Positions 36,446 through 46,035 of a stretch of 64,000 bases of DNA are shown here, piece after piece. Where the stretch lies: assembly GCF_032854445.1 (NCBI RefSeq), contig NC_088304.1, positions 18,051,704 through 18,115,703 of the forward strand, written 5' to 3'. The translations under genes were made by a program, and so were the position numbers. The first letter of the stretch is position 1, and each line of letters begins with the position of its first letter. Source of the stretch: Liolophura sinensis. Lineage: Eukaryota; Mollusca; Polyplacophora; Chitonida; Chitonidae. The notes beneath the pieces are model-generated. The model was not told the DNA's origin, did no database searches, and saw only the letters and a program-made list of their open reading frames with translations.

Positions 36446-37714
36446 AGACGGATTCTTTCTTATAACAGAACTAAATGTATGAAACTGTGATACCAGTCGC
36501 TTTCGCCTTGAGGGATGTTTCTGTGTAATAGTTATAAAATTACCTTGGATCATCGTCAATCCTCATTCAGCCGTTCACGGAAGGTCGCAAGATCTGTGTA
36601 AACCTGATTAACAGCTAGTATCATATTTAAATCATTAAATCTCAAAATGTCTGCTTTCTTTTGTGACTGTGCAAAACTCATTATGGTAGAGGGGTTACAG
36701 TGTCATTTAGTGCATCAACAAAGGGATGATGCTCTTTCTTAGCCCTAAGGGTGAACGGAAATGTCTGTTTATCTGAAGTATCTGAGTTCATTTAGAAACT
36801 AAGGTAATGCCAGAGATTTCCATCGCGCATCATATTTAGTTTTCCTTTAAATATTTTCGGAGATAGCATTCGAAATAACTTCGCTTTTAATAGGAATGTG
36901 ACAAGAAACAGTTTTATGGATTCCAGATATTGAACCCGGTTTTATTAGATTAATCCGGTGTCATGTGTCACACTTTATCTGTGACCTAACAAAGTTGGTT
37001 CGGAGGTTTTCGTCTTTTATACAATAGACCTGCATGCATGACGACAGCGAACGAAGAACTTTTGGTTCAAATTCACCGACGAGTGCATTCTAGTTATGTG
37101 AATTGGTAAATTGCCCACAAGACTGCACTCATTCAACCCAAGCTGTCTGGCAGCAAGATTAGTTTGATAGCAGTCACATACTGGGTCAAATGTCAAAGTA
37201 GGTTGTTATACGTGGTACTCAGCAAGTATGTAAACGCTGAGGCAGATGTAAAGTTGTTTTACACCTCCTAAGATATTTGCCTGATCGCAAATATATCACT
37301 GTAGTCCCGTCGACAAGATTTATCTAGGATTATCCTGTCCATACAGGTTTGCTCCACTGAACATGCGCAAACTTGAACTCTGTCGGATTTTGAAATTCAG
37401 TCACACAAACAAGATTCAGTCAGGTTTGACAATATGCCAAATGTTCAGATCGTCACAGATTAAACATGTTCACCGGCCATCTCGACGGCCGGCACTCGTC
37501 ACAGTCGCGTGCGTGTAGCCACTATGCGATACTGTACCACACTAAACGACAGCCTGCAGCTTAGCTTTGGCTCCCACCCTTTATGAGTTATGCACCAAGC
37601 AACCACAAGATGAAAATCTATAACATGCACTTTTTTTCCGTTTGCCCTCGCGTCATACATGTGTTTATGACTTTGATAGGTCGTCGGTGTTCTCTGCGTG
37701 CCCCTCATCTTTTC
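36446..37714. other. No gene seen
   Basis: Unique-looking sequence; ORFs are under 90 codons without motifs. Confidence 0.55.
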
Positions 37715-37723
37715 TACATCCTT

Positions 37724-38010
37724 TGGGGGGGGGGGGGGGGGGGGCTCCGTGGCTCATATGGTTAGCGCGCTAGCGCAGCGAAATTGCCCAGGAGTCTCTC
37801 ACCAATGCGGTCACTTTGAGTTCAAGACCAGCTCATGCTGGCTTCCTCTCCTGCCGTATGCGGGAACGTCTGCCAGCAACCTGCGGATGGTCGTGGGTTT
37901 CCCCTGGGCTCCACCCGGTTTTCCACCCACCATAATGCTGGCCGCCGTCATATAAATGATATATTCTTGAGCACGGCGTAAAACACCAATCAAATAAATA
38001 AATAAATAAA
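37724..38010 (+). mobile_element. SINE family A, full length, poly-G 5' end
   Basis: It opens with 20 consecutive G (37725-37744), where other copies have 4-5. Then CTCCGTGGCTCATATGG, a B-box-like GAGTTCAAGACC, the conserved body, CGGCGTAAAACACCAATC and AAAT repeats. TACATCCTT (37715-37723) and TACATTCTT (38011-38019) are the likely TSD, one mismatch. The G run is inside the TSD and so belongs to the inserted copy or its later expansion. Confidence 0.93.
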
Positions 38011-38059
38011 TACATTCTTAAGAGTGCAATTCCTTTAGTTATATCCATCAAATATATAT

Positions 38060-38311
38060 CACTCAAAAACTGATCTGTTATACCAGAAAGCCTGTGGTCT
38101 GAGCGATACAAGAATGTATGCTGTTATAACACAATATTGTTGTCATATTAAACATAACATCTTGATCGTCTAATAGAATCATTATGTTGAATTAATAGAA
38201 TATGTGTGTAATGTTAACAGAATAATCTGCTGCAATAACAGAATAAATTCAATTAATCATCACGCACATAACAGACTTTCTGTTAAATTTAACAGATTAT
38301 TTTTTTGAGTG
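38060..38311. mobile_element. Palindromic MITE M1, complete
   Basis: CACTCAAAAACTGATCTGTTA at the left and TAACAGATTATTTTTTTGAGTG at the right are the M1 ends. The interior shares AATGTATGCTGTTATAACAC and AATAGAATATGTGTGT with the 33161 copy. The right flank is TA; on the left the TA is one base further out. It lies 50 bp after a family A SINE. Confidence 0.88.
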
Positions 38312-38467
38312 TACACATTAACCCATAATACCTCAGTCGCCACGGCATGACTGAAATATCACCGATATTAAGTTTAGGCATAATCTCTCATTCATCCAGA
38401 AAATCATTGAAAAATTTTCCGATATGTAACTTTAACATAAATTATAAAAATAACATAAATTAATTAA

Positions 38468-38716
38468 TTTTTTTATTTATTTATTTTATTTATTTTGATT
38501 GCTGTTTTACGCCGTACTCAAGAATATTTCACTTATACGACGGCGAACAGAATTATGGTGTGAGGAAACCGAGCAGAACCCTGGGGAAACTCACGACCAT
38601 CCGCATGTTGCTGCAGACCTTCAAACTTACGGCCGGAGAGGATTGGTGAGAGACTCCTGAGTCAACCAGCGCGCTAACCAACTGAGCCACGGAGCATCCC
38701 CCCCCACCCCCGCCCC
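38468..38716 (-). mobile_element. SINE family A, internal deletion, G-rich 5' end, TSD
   Basis: The tail, body and head are present on the minus strand, but about 40 bp around the B box are deleted (GGCCGGAGAGGATTGGTGAG on the plus strand). An exact 14-bp duplication CATAAATTAATTAA flanks it (38454-38467, 38717-38730). Between the head and the TSD lies a C-rich run on the plus strand (38697-38716), which is a G-rich 5' end on the element strand, like the 37724 copy. Confidence 0.93.
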
Positions 38717-38730
38717 CATAAATTAATTAA

Positions 38731-40044
38731 ACAAATTGTTTAACTTTCCCTCGTAAAGTGGACTTTATCAGTTTCATTTCTTTTTACCGTTTCTCTAATA
38801 ATCAGAGCATTTCTGTGAGATCCTCATTGTACACTACGCAAGGGAAGCTTCTGAAACTCAAATACTTAGATAGAATCTTCAACTTCCTGAATGGTTTTTC
38901 CTTATTTTACTAGTTCAGGACATTGCCAATTCTTATTTTTGTTGTTGTTGTCATGCTGCTCTGATATAGGATGCATTTCTGTGCAATCAACGCCAGGCCT
39001 ACATGTAGCACGGTAAGGTTCTGAAATTCGTAGACGCTGTAATATACACTTTCACGTTGAAGCCAGTATTGTTTCCTTGTTCCCCAATCACTTTGCCTGC
39101 AATACATTTGCTTTTCATCTCCTATCGTAAAAGAATACACCACTGATATCTTTGAATGTTTGTACAGATGATATGCAAAAAAAGCAATAAACCGTTATCA
39201 CTGATCCTATGTTATCAAATGAAGCGTTAATTTGTGGCGTGCACAGGTTTAATCTACATATTTATCTAAAAACAAAACCTATTAAACTTATAACAATTAG
39301 CATATTGATTATTGTGTGCTCACCAAATCCATTTCACTTTAAACATCAGCACACGCATATTTTAAACAGCTTTAATTAAATATGTACATTTGTTATACAT
39401 TTGTACTGTCATGCTGTTGGGTGCATTGCCCACGGCGCCCACTTGCCCTTTTACCAGGGTCATTTATGTCATCTGACACTCAAGCGGTCTTGCTGACATA
39501 TCTTGAATTCAGTTAGTGAAATGTATATATTTTTAGCTCTGGGTCTAAAGTTAATTCCCCTACGCACCGGTTGACCTCAAATACAAGTATACATGGGGGT
39601 TCCGTTTTGTCACCCTCTGCCATCATTAAATGTTTTGCCCACAGGGCCTAATGGGCCTTCATTGCAAAATTATTGCTTAACCATCACGCATGATCTGCAT
39701 TCAACTACATCATGATTTATCATTTTTTACCTACAAACCATATTATAAAGCTTTTTATCAATGAAGTCAAAGTTCCATTCACATTTGGTTTACAGTTCGC
39801 TTGCATTCATTTTCGTTTGTGTTTTTATCTGTTGTTTATGATTGTTCTCGTTTGTGGGTGAGGAAACGGGGCCTGAAAGTCTAGCGAGTGTCATAACAGG
39901 CACTTGTATGCCAATCTACAACCTTAATGGACGCTCCAGGTCAGTAATCACCAGATCAATTTACAAAAAAAAAACCGTACAACACCTATGAGGCTAATAC
40001 CGCAATACTGATACAGTTTACATAGAATTCTTCTTATACCAATC
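38731..40044. other. No gene seen
   Basis: AT-rich. One 77-codon minus ORF has no motif. A 10-A run lies near 39965. Confidence 0.55.
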
Positions 40045-40365
40045 TCAGCATTTTAGAGTATAAAATATTCTACTGGGGTGTAAGTATCCATATGATAAAA
40101 CGCCTAAAGTGGTTCTGCCATTGATTTCTGGACACATTGGTTCACTGGTCACTGTTATTGGAACAATAAATCTGTGTGATGTGAATGTCAAAATTATTTT
40201 ATTACTCTTCGGATTGGTAGCGTAAAACAAAATTGATTTGGCATAGGCGCTAACGGTATTTCGCCAAGCTCCAGTAAGATAGCCTCCGATATCTTCACGA
40301 GTATCAGCGTATATCAAGCCATAGAGTTCTTGATTGTAAGATACATCCTTGTCGTTGTCCCTCAT
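40045..40365 (-). CDS. Unidentified ORF 3 of a compact trio
   Basis: It encodes 106 residues starting MRDNDKDVSYNQELYGLIYA. The composition is balanced and globular-looking, with Tyr, Ile and Thr frequent, no signal peptide, no clear membrane helix, and C-terminus FYTLKC. I do not recognise a domain. The start codon overlaps the previous stop as ATGA (the last four bases of the upstream ORF, 40362-40365), an arrangement typical of compact viral or bacterial genes and unusual in animal DNA. It could be a captured or viral-derived gene, or chance: several other 100-codon ORFs occur in this window. Nothing shows expression. Confidence 0.35.
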   Translation of the reverse strand: MRDNDKDVSYNQELYGLIYADTREDIGGYLTGAWRNTVSAYAKSILFYATNPKSNKIILTFTSHRFIVPITVTSEPMCPEINGRTTLGVLSYGYLHPSRIFYTLKC

Positions 40366-40550
40366 TTCGCTGGAGCTCTAATTGATCTCTTAAGGAAATT
40401 TGAACCTACGATCCAGGGCCATGGGATTGCATTCCGTGTGTCCTTTGTAGCGGACACCGACGGGAATGCAGCAAGAGACGATGGTGGTGGTGAGTCATTT
40501 TGCAGCCAGGATTCATTGATCATGGAACATGGGGGTGAAGGAGGGGACAT
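40362..40550 (-). CDS. Unidentified ORF 2 of a compact trio
   Basis: It encodes 62 residues starting MSPPSPPCSMINES. The N-terminal half is Ser/Pro-rich, a central AIPWPWIVGSNF patch is hydrophobic, and the C-terminus RSIRAPAK is basic. Its ATG comes three bases after the TAA of ORF 1 (TAAAATG). Its TGA overlaps the ATG of ORF 3. I know no family with this layout. The shape (disordered start, short aromatic patch, basic tail) could suit a small structural or nucleic-acid-binding protein, but that is only inference. Confidence 0.3.
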   Translation of the reverse strand: MSPPSPPCSMINESWLQNDSPPPSSLAAFPSVSATKDTRNAIPWPWIVGSNFLKRSIRAPAK

Positions 40551-40551
40551 T

Positions 40552-40734
40552 TTATAAGAAAGGCATTCCGGTGTAATATTGATTCAAAAGCGCTGGCATT
40601 TCAGCGGTACTTCCGAACTGTTCAAGATATCCACGTAGTGTCTGCGCACATTGACGAATTATCTTCTTGACTACATGGTTAAAATCTTCAGCCGGAACGC
40701 AAAAATTGGGGAAACAGAGGATTGTCTTGAACAT
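40552..40734 (-). CDS. Unidentified ORF 1 of a compact trio
   Basis: From the ATG at 40734 it encodes about 60 residues starting MFKTILCFPNFCVPAEDF; a four-codon longer start would need a non-ATG codon. The middle (VVKKIIRQCAQTLRGYLEQF) looks like an amphipathic helix. It stops at TAA just before ORF 2. No recognised domain, signal peptide or membrane segment. A tRNA-like segment lies 20 bp upstream on the other strand. As with ORFs 2 and 3, chance cannot be excluded. Confidence 0.3.
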   Translation of the reverse strand: MFKTILCFPNFCVPAEDFNHVVKKIIRQCAQTLRGYLEQFGSTAEMPALLNQYYTGMPFL

Positions 40735-40753
40735 TGGAAAAGACAATCTAAGG

Positions 40754-40829
40754 CACTATTATGGCTGAGTGATTAAACCGTTCGTCTCATAAGCAATGTA
40801 CCGGGGTTCCATTCCCTCTCATGAGGTTT
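40754..40829 (+). other. tRNA-like sequence, probably a pseudogene or SINE head
   Basis: TGGCTGAGTGATTAAACCG resembles an A box/D arm, CTCATAA looks like a methionine-type anticodon loop, and GGGTTCCATTCCC resembles a T arm. The anticodon stem pairs poorly and the acceptor ends do not form seven clean pairs. No SINE body follows that I recognise. Confidence 0.35.
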
Positions 40830-41462
40830 TTAATTTAACATTCGTGTCCTAGCGTTCTGCATTAAGAAAGCAGACAAATAAACAAAGAAATAACAAATAC
40901 ACACAGGACCGCGTCAACATTACATTCATAATAACACTGAAACACAACAATATTGCCTGACACAGAGACACGCGTACATCATACGCTGTATATGTTACAC
41001 GACGTTTATGGTATTGCAACACAACACATTTACCTAATACCTAATTGTTTGTTTTACTTGTATTTTCATGTACATATTAGTTTTCAACACTATTTAGGTC
41101 ATGTATTTACGTGTATAACTATAGTGTTTTCTTATGAGAGGCCTGCCTCTTTGTCGCCATGTTTATACTACTGCTGAAGTACTAAACATGACCACGAGCC
41201 CATTTAAATTACACTGGAATGGGGAAGACTAATTCATAGTCAATCTCCGTATGTTCTGTCTCGTAGAATCTCGTCTCTCCTGCGTTTCTGAATACAACAG
41301 CAACAGCAATATGCATATACATACGACACTAGTGAAGTCTGGCACTGTGTACGCGAGACTGTTTAATACGAAAACAGAGAGGTTAACTGCAAGTCAGACG
41401 TCTGCTGGCCAATCTGAGTTCACGTTAGTCCGTTCCGTTACCGGACTGTTCTATACTCTGAG
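40830..41462. other. No gene seen
   Basis: Two plus ORFs of 74 and 82 codons carry no motif. The second runs into a SINE tail. Confidence 0.5.
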
Positions 41463-41522
41463 CGGTCGTATAAATAAAATATTCTTGAGCACGACGTAAA
41501 ATAGCAATCAAATAAATAAATA
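41463..41522 (+). mobile_element. SINE family A tail
   Basis: CGGTCGTATAAATAAAATATT, split here by divergence, is followed by CTTGAGCACGACGTAAAATA, CAATC and AAAT repeats. Only the last 60 bp are recognisable. Confidence 0.75.
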
Positions 41523-41635
41523 AGTCAAGACATTTGTGGGATATGGCACAGAAAAGGACGTTATGCATTTAACTGTTTACCAAAACTACCATTTTCGTTA
41601 ATCTATCATTGCCGAAAATTATTGTGTAATGTATA

Positions 41636-41866
41636 TTATTTATTTATTTATTTATTTATCTATTGGTGTTTTACGCCGTACTCAAGAATATTTCACTGAT
41701 ACGACGGCGTCCAGCATTATGGTGGAAGGAAACACACGACCATCTGACCGTTACTGGTATAGACCGTCCGGTGTGCGACTGGAGAGGAATCCAGCATGAG
41801 GTGGACTGGAACTCACGGCCACCACATGCGCTGGCATGCTAACCACTCTGCCACTCAAGCCAAATT
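41636..41866 (-). mobile_element. SINE family A, near full length, diverged head
   Basis: Minus strand: GGCTTGAGTGGCAGAGTGGT, then TAGCATGCCAGCGC (altered head), GAGTTCCAGTCCACC, CTCTCCAGTCGCACACCGG, a shortened body, CCATAATGCTGGACGCCG, TATCAGTGAAATATTCTTGA, CGGCGTAAAACACCAATAG and six AAAT units. The long tail suggests a fairly young copy, but the TSD is unclear. Confidence 0.88.
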
Positions 41867-42621
41867 GACCTGAGTCACCAGTTTGTCCACAAATCGCAAA
41901 GAAAGTCTACACATGTTGGATCCAGCGGAATTACTGTAGAATGGAAAGGATCCACATCTGACGAGATCGTTACAAACATACGACATAGTATTGAATTGTA
42001 ACACATCGTAGCCCTTGTTCAGAACTGTAAACGTAAAGGTGACAATATTGGCGATAGTCAGATTTGAACTCGTAGACACACTTCACGTAGAATAACTCCT
42101 GGTGTCGCCTACAACGCCATACATTACCTGGTAGGTGATGGCACAGGATCATCTAAGTCATGCAGGAAGATAGCCGTACAATAATTAATACAGCTGCGCG
42201 TTAATTTTAAGTATTCGGTATACATTGATATGACGCGTAGTTTTATTTTGATTGATTTAACATTTAGATAAAAGGAACGGGCTTTGATGCACCTGTAATT
42301 ATTATCACATCAAAGAATTCCACTAATATTTTACACATAATATAATTATATACGTATTTAAAGTTTTACTGATGTCCTGGTGATGGTTGCGCAATCTTAA
42401 GGCGTCCAATAAATCCGCTTGCAAGGTTTCACAGCGGGGTAAATTATAATTCATATTTGTATTAGAGTATAAATATATACACGGAACATCCTTGGGGTGT
42501 CTGACTCGTGGGTATGATCTGTAAACAATTTTGAAACCGTTGAACTGCATCGTTGAGAAATCATAGCATACAGTGTCTTTTTTGCCCATGTGTATATTTG
42601 TCATGTGTGAGACATTGCAGT
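41867..42621. other. No firm gene; two minus ORFs worth noting
   Basis: Minus ORFs 41855-42079 (contains SYVCNDLVRCGSFPFYSNS) and 42323-42655 (contains RSYPRVRHPKDVP) read somewhat like protein, but no domain, splice site or homology could be supported. Confidence 0.3.
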
Positions 42622-42668
42622 GTTTTATACATACAAGGATGGCGTTAAACAACAATCAAATAAATAAA
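42622..42668 (+). mobile_element. SINE tail remnant
   Basis: ATGGCGTTAAACAACAATCA followed by AAATAAATAAAC is the terminal part of a family A/C tail. Nothing upstream matches. Confidence 0.6.
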
Positions 42669-43999
42669 CACGTACTTGGTAGACTTATATTTCCTGTGAT
42701 ATTTCTATCCCATAATGTATATTTGTTGACGTGCGTTTGGCCCAGCCACTTAAATGCCATTAGGACAGATATTCGCAAATAGTTTACGCGGTGGGAAATC
42801 ATACTATGACAAGATTACAAAGAAAGAATAGACAATCAGTTGCATGGCCTTTTAAACAAAGCAGGTCACCCGATGGGAATTACAGAGTGAGCGTTTCACT
42901 GCGGAAGGTCTAATACCACACGCATACACATGACAGGAGCCACATTTCGAATTATGATGTAACGTACTCCGGGGAACAATTGGCTTCTCTGTATGTGGTC
43001 CTAAACGGACGCTTTTAAAATGCCAATAAATCGTGCCTGTATGTATAATTGACTGACAATACAACAGGCGAGAAATGCGGATCACAATTCAGGAAAATAC
43101 AGGGTCAAATTTTCCGATGCAAGTCCGATGTTATGAATATAAATAGCACCACAAATGACCCACGGTAGCCCATATAAGGCAATATCAGTTTTTCTATCTT
43201 TTACTTTGGTTTCCAACTGACTGAAAGCAGTCCCATACGGAAAGGATTTCACGCAATTAGAAACGTTTCTATCCAGTTTAATCTAAACATTAAATCAAAC
43301 ATTTATATACAACTCGTAGACTATAAAAGGGCCGTTCCAAGCCGATATGCCACAGACCTACTCCGAAACTGTTTTTTTCCCAATTCAAAGTCACATGATA
43401 CCACAGCCGCCGTCCAAGTGAAGACGGGGAAAACCAGTGCTGATCTGTTTGTGAAATTTTCCTGATTAATATATGTGTGACGTAAATGCTTTTCCAGTTA
43501 ACGGCCCCGGAATGGAGTAAGACTTCTTCCATCCCGTTAGATTTCACCCAGGTGAAAACTACTTCTACTCAGGCGAAAACTGTTTCCACTCAGGTGAAAA
43601 TTAAGACGAAAACCTTTTCACCCTTTTCAATATATATATGTAGCTTAGACAAAAACAATGCCATTGCGTGTTCATTAAGTGCGTATGTTTTAACATTAAA
43701 GGGTGGAATATTTGTTATACAATGCTCCCTACCCTGAGGCAAATGAATTACATAACACAGGCTCTGAATAACACCTCTACAGTGAGGGTTTGTATGACAA
43801 AATCGATCTATGGTCTCAGTAAAGTATTAACCCACATCACGGATAGAGTATTAAGTCAAGTCCGATTTATTTGATGAACTTTCGCTCAGTAAAATAAAAA
43901 CAAAGAAACATAGACCCATTAGTTTCATTTCGCAGAGCATTTATTCAGCTTTGCAGCTATTGTATAAAAAAATCTTCTTCGCCCCCGGCAATCATTAGT
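42669..43999. other. No gene seen
   Basis: Near 43550-43605 ACCCAGGTGAAAACT, ACTCAGGCGAAAACT and ACTCAGGTGAAAATT form a three-copy short repeat (about 21 bp). ORFs are under 90 codons. Confidence 0.5.
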
Positions 44000-44093
44000 C
44001 TCTAAAAACCGATCTGTTAAATTCAGAGTTTGACGGAAGAATGGACTACGTTATAGCTACAAACTACAATTACTGTGTTACGTGTGACAGACG
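44000..44093 (+). mobile_element. MITE M1 left-end fragment
   Basis: CTCTAAAAACCGATCTGTTA at the start, then GACGGAAGAATGGACTACGT and TATAG, follow the left arm of the 38060 copy. The right arm is replaced by a tandem array. Confidence 0.5.
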
Positions 44094-44411
44094 TAATCTG
44101 TTATTTGAACAGAATATTTTGGTATTTGGAGTGTTTTGATATCCCTAATATAATATTATGTTGTACCAAGATCATGAATTTTAACATTACTCAGAAACTT
44201 AATCTGTTATTTGAACAAAATATTTTTGTATTTGGAATATTTTGATATCCGTAAAACAGTATTATGTTGTACAAAGATAATGTATTTTAGCATTACTCAG
44301 AAACTTAATCTGTTATTTGAACAGAATATTTTTGTATTTGGAATATTTTGATATCCGTAAAACAGTATTATGCTGTACTAAGATAATGTATTTTAGCATT
44401 ACTCAGACAAT
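44094..44411 (+). repeat. 106-bp tandem repeat, three copies
   Basis: Units begin TAATCTGTTATTTGAACA at 44094, 44200 and 44306, exactly 106 bp apart. Units two and three are nearly identical and the first is more diverged. TAATCTGTTATTTGAACAGAA, broken here by divergence, resembles an M1 sub-terminal motif, so the array may have grown from a MITE end. Confidence 0.93.
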
Positions 44412-44460
44412 ACATTTTTATAAAAATTTTGGGGATGATCGTAAGTTTCTTGCCCGATTA

Positions 44461-44551
44461 TTATCCCACCCCAATGCTGGCCGCTGTCATGTAAGTGAAA
44501 TATTCTTGAGTACAGCTTGAGTAAAACTTCAATCAAATAAATAAATAAATA
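44461..44551 (+). mobile_element. SINE family A, 3' part
   Basis: CCAATGCTGGCCGCTGTC, GTAAGTGAAATATTCTTGAG, a TACAGCTTGAGTAAAACTTC variant of the usual motif, and AAAT repeats. The 5' part is missing. Confidence 0.85.
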
Positions 44552-45529
44552 TGAAAAACTTAACAGGTTATTCAGGTTTAGTGTCAAAGAGGCGAAGACC
44601 TGTAAATACTATGTAAAACAGAAAGATTCTAAGCATCTGGAACTTGAACGTGAAAATCAATTCCAGGTACGCCCTGTGAAAGGGTTTGACACTGAAAGTT
44701 ATTGATTTGAGATAATGAGATTTTTCCGGAAATAGAATATGTCACAAGAATTATTTTAGATGAAACCTTAACCGTATCTTTAATTACAGAATCCGTGTAT
44801 GTCAGAACGATCGTGTTATCCGGCTGATGGCGATAATGGACAATCTAAGGCGCTTTTCGCCCCGCAAACACTTCGGGATCCCGTATTAGTGATGAAAAGC
44901 CTCTGCTAAGCCGGGTTTCTCTGACACATGAACTGTTATCATGCTGGCATCCTCCAAATGTCACGGCCACTACAGCTAAATAATCCACCAGCTAGATTGC
45001 ACAACTCCTGAAAGAAGCTTAACAAAGCGGCGTTGTCATCGTTTCAAGTTTGTATCGATTGTGTGGATGTCAAGAGCATATTATAGCACGTGGTAGCTTC
45101 AAGTGTTGTCCGCGTGTTGGTAATATAGATTGTGATACAATTGTAAAGCAGAGTTTAACAATATTCTCTTCTTGATCGAGAGGATGTTTGGTACAGTCAT
45201 AAAGTAGTGATTACTTGTATTCTCTTCTTGATTGAGAGGGTGTTAGTCACCGATGTAAAGTAGTCACATGTTTTGTCACGTTAACTGACAGAATGTGGGA
45301 TACCGTTGAAAATACTCGCATCCATCGTCTCTAATTTGTGGTAATGCATGTGGAAAAGTAACCCGTCTTCCTTGTTTAACGTACAAGTAAATATTTATTG
45401 CATGTGATGACAAAACAGTCTTTTGAGTAATTGCAAATCTTTGACGTCTAATTACTAAACTGAAATCGATATCAATGCATTTTGTTCTGTTTAACAACAT
45501 GGCGACTGTTCCTCTTTCCCCGCCCCCCT
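44552..45529. other. No gene; one two-copy repeat
   Basis: ATTCTCTTCTTGATCGAGAGG at 45163 recurs as ATTCTCTTCTTGATTGAGAG at 45219 (56-bp period). Each is followed by AAAGTAGTSA. Otherwise unremarkable. Confidence 0.55.
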
Positions 45530-45708
45530 ACAACGATAGCGGTCAGTTTTATGGGCGAGAAGGCCGGAATGCCCGGGAAAACACCGACATTTAGTGAGTT
45601 ACTGATGAACTTTTCCAGTACGTGAGGTACGGATATACAAGTGAATATAGATGGAAGACAAGTGGTTCCCTGTCCAAGGTCAGGTTTGAACCTGTGTTCG
45701 GTGTGTCA
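45530..45708 (-). mobile_element. SINE family C, with B-box-like head
   Basis: Minus strand: a CACAGGTTCAAACCTGACC B-box-like segment, then GTACTGGAAAAGTTCATCAG, TAACTCACTAAATGTCGGTG, TTTTCCCGGGCATTCCGG and CCCATAAAACTGACCGCTAT. It is the most informative family C copy at its 5' side. The AAAT tail is missing. Confidence 0.65.
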
Positions 45709-46035
45709 GCGATTAAAAATCAGGGTTGACCTAAAAGGCGGTCTGGGCTCCGGTCTTCCAATGTGAAATTCGGTCTGGGCATTGTGGCTTAAACCACTCG
45801 ACAATGACCTACATTCCTTGTTTGATGACTTGCTGTGGTTTAGTTGAAGATTAAGCTCAGCTTATGTCCACTGTACTCACAGTGTTTCAAATTCTATACT
45901 CACATAATGGGCTCACCTAGAGTTAATAATAGCAGAATAATAACTGTTCTGGTTATTATGTTATCACTTCACTAAGAAATTCACAGCCATAAACCAAAAC
46001 CTGCTCAATCTTAGCTGATACAAAACAAGGATCTT
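45709..46035. other. No gene seen
   Basis: Spacer between a SINE and the 87-bp satellite. GGTCTGGGCTCCGGTC and TTCGGTCTGGGCATTG form a small imperfect repeat near 45745-45780. Confidence 0.5.
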
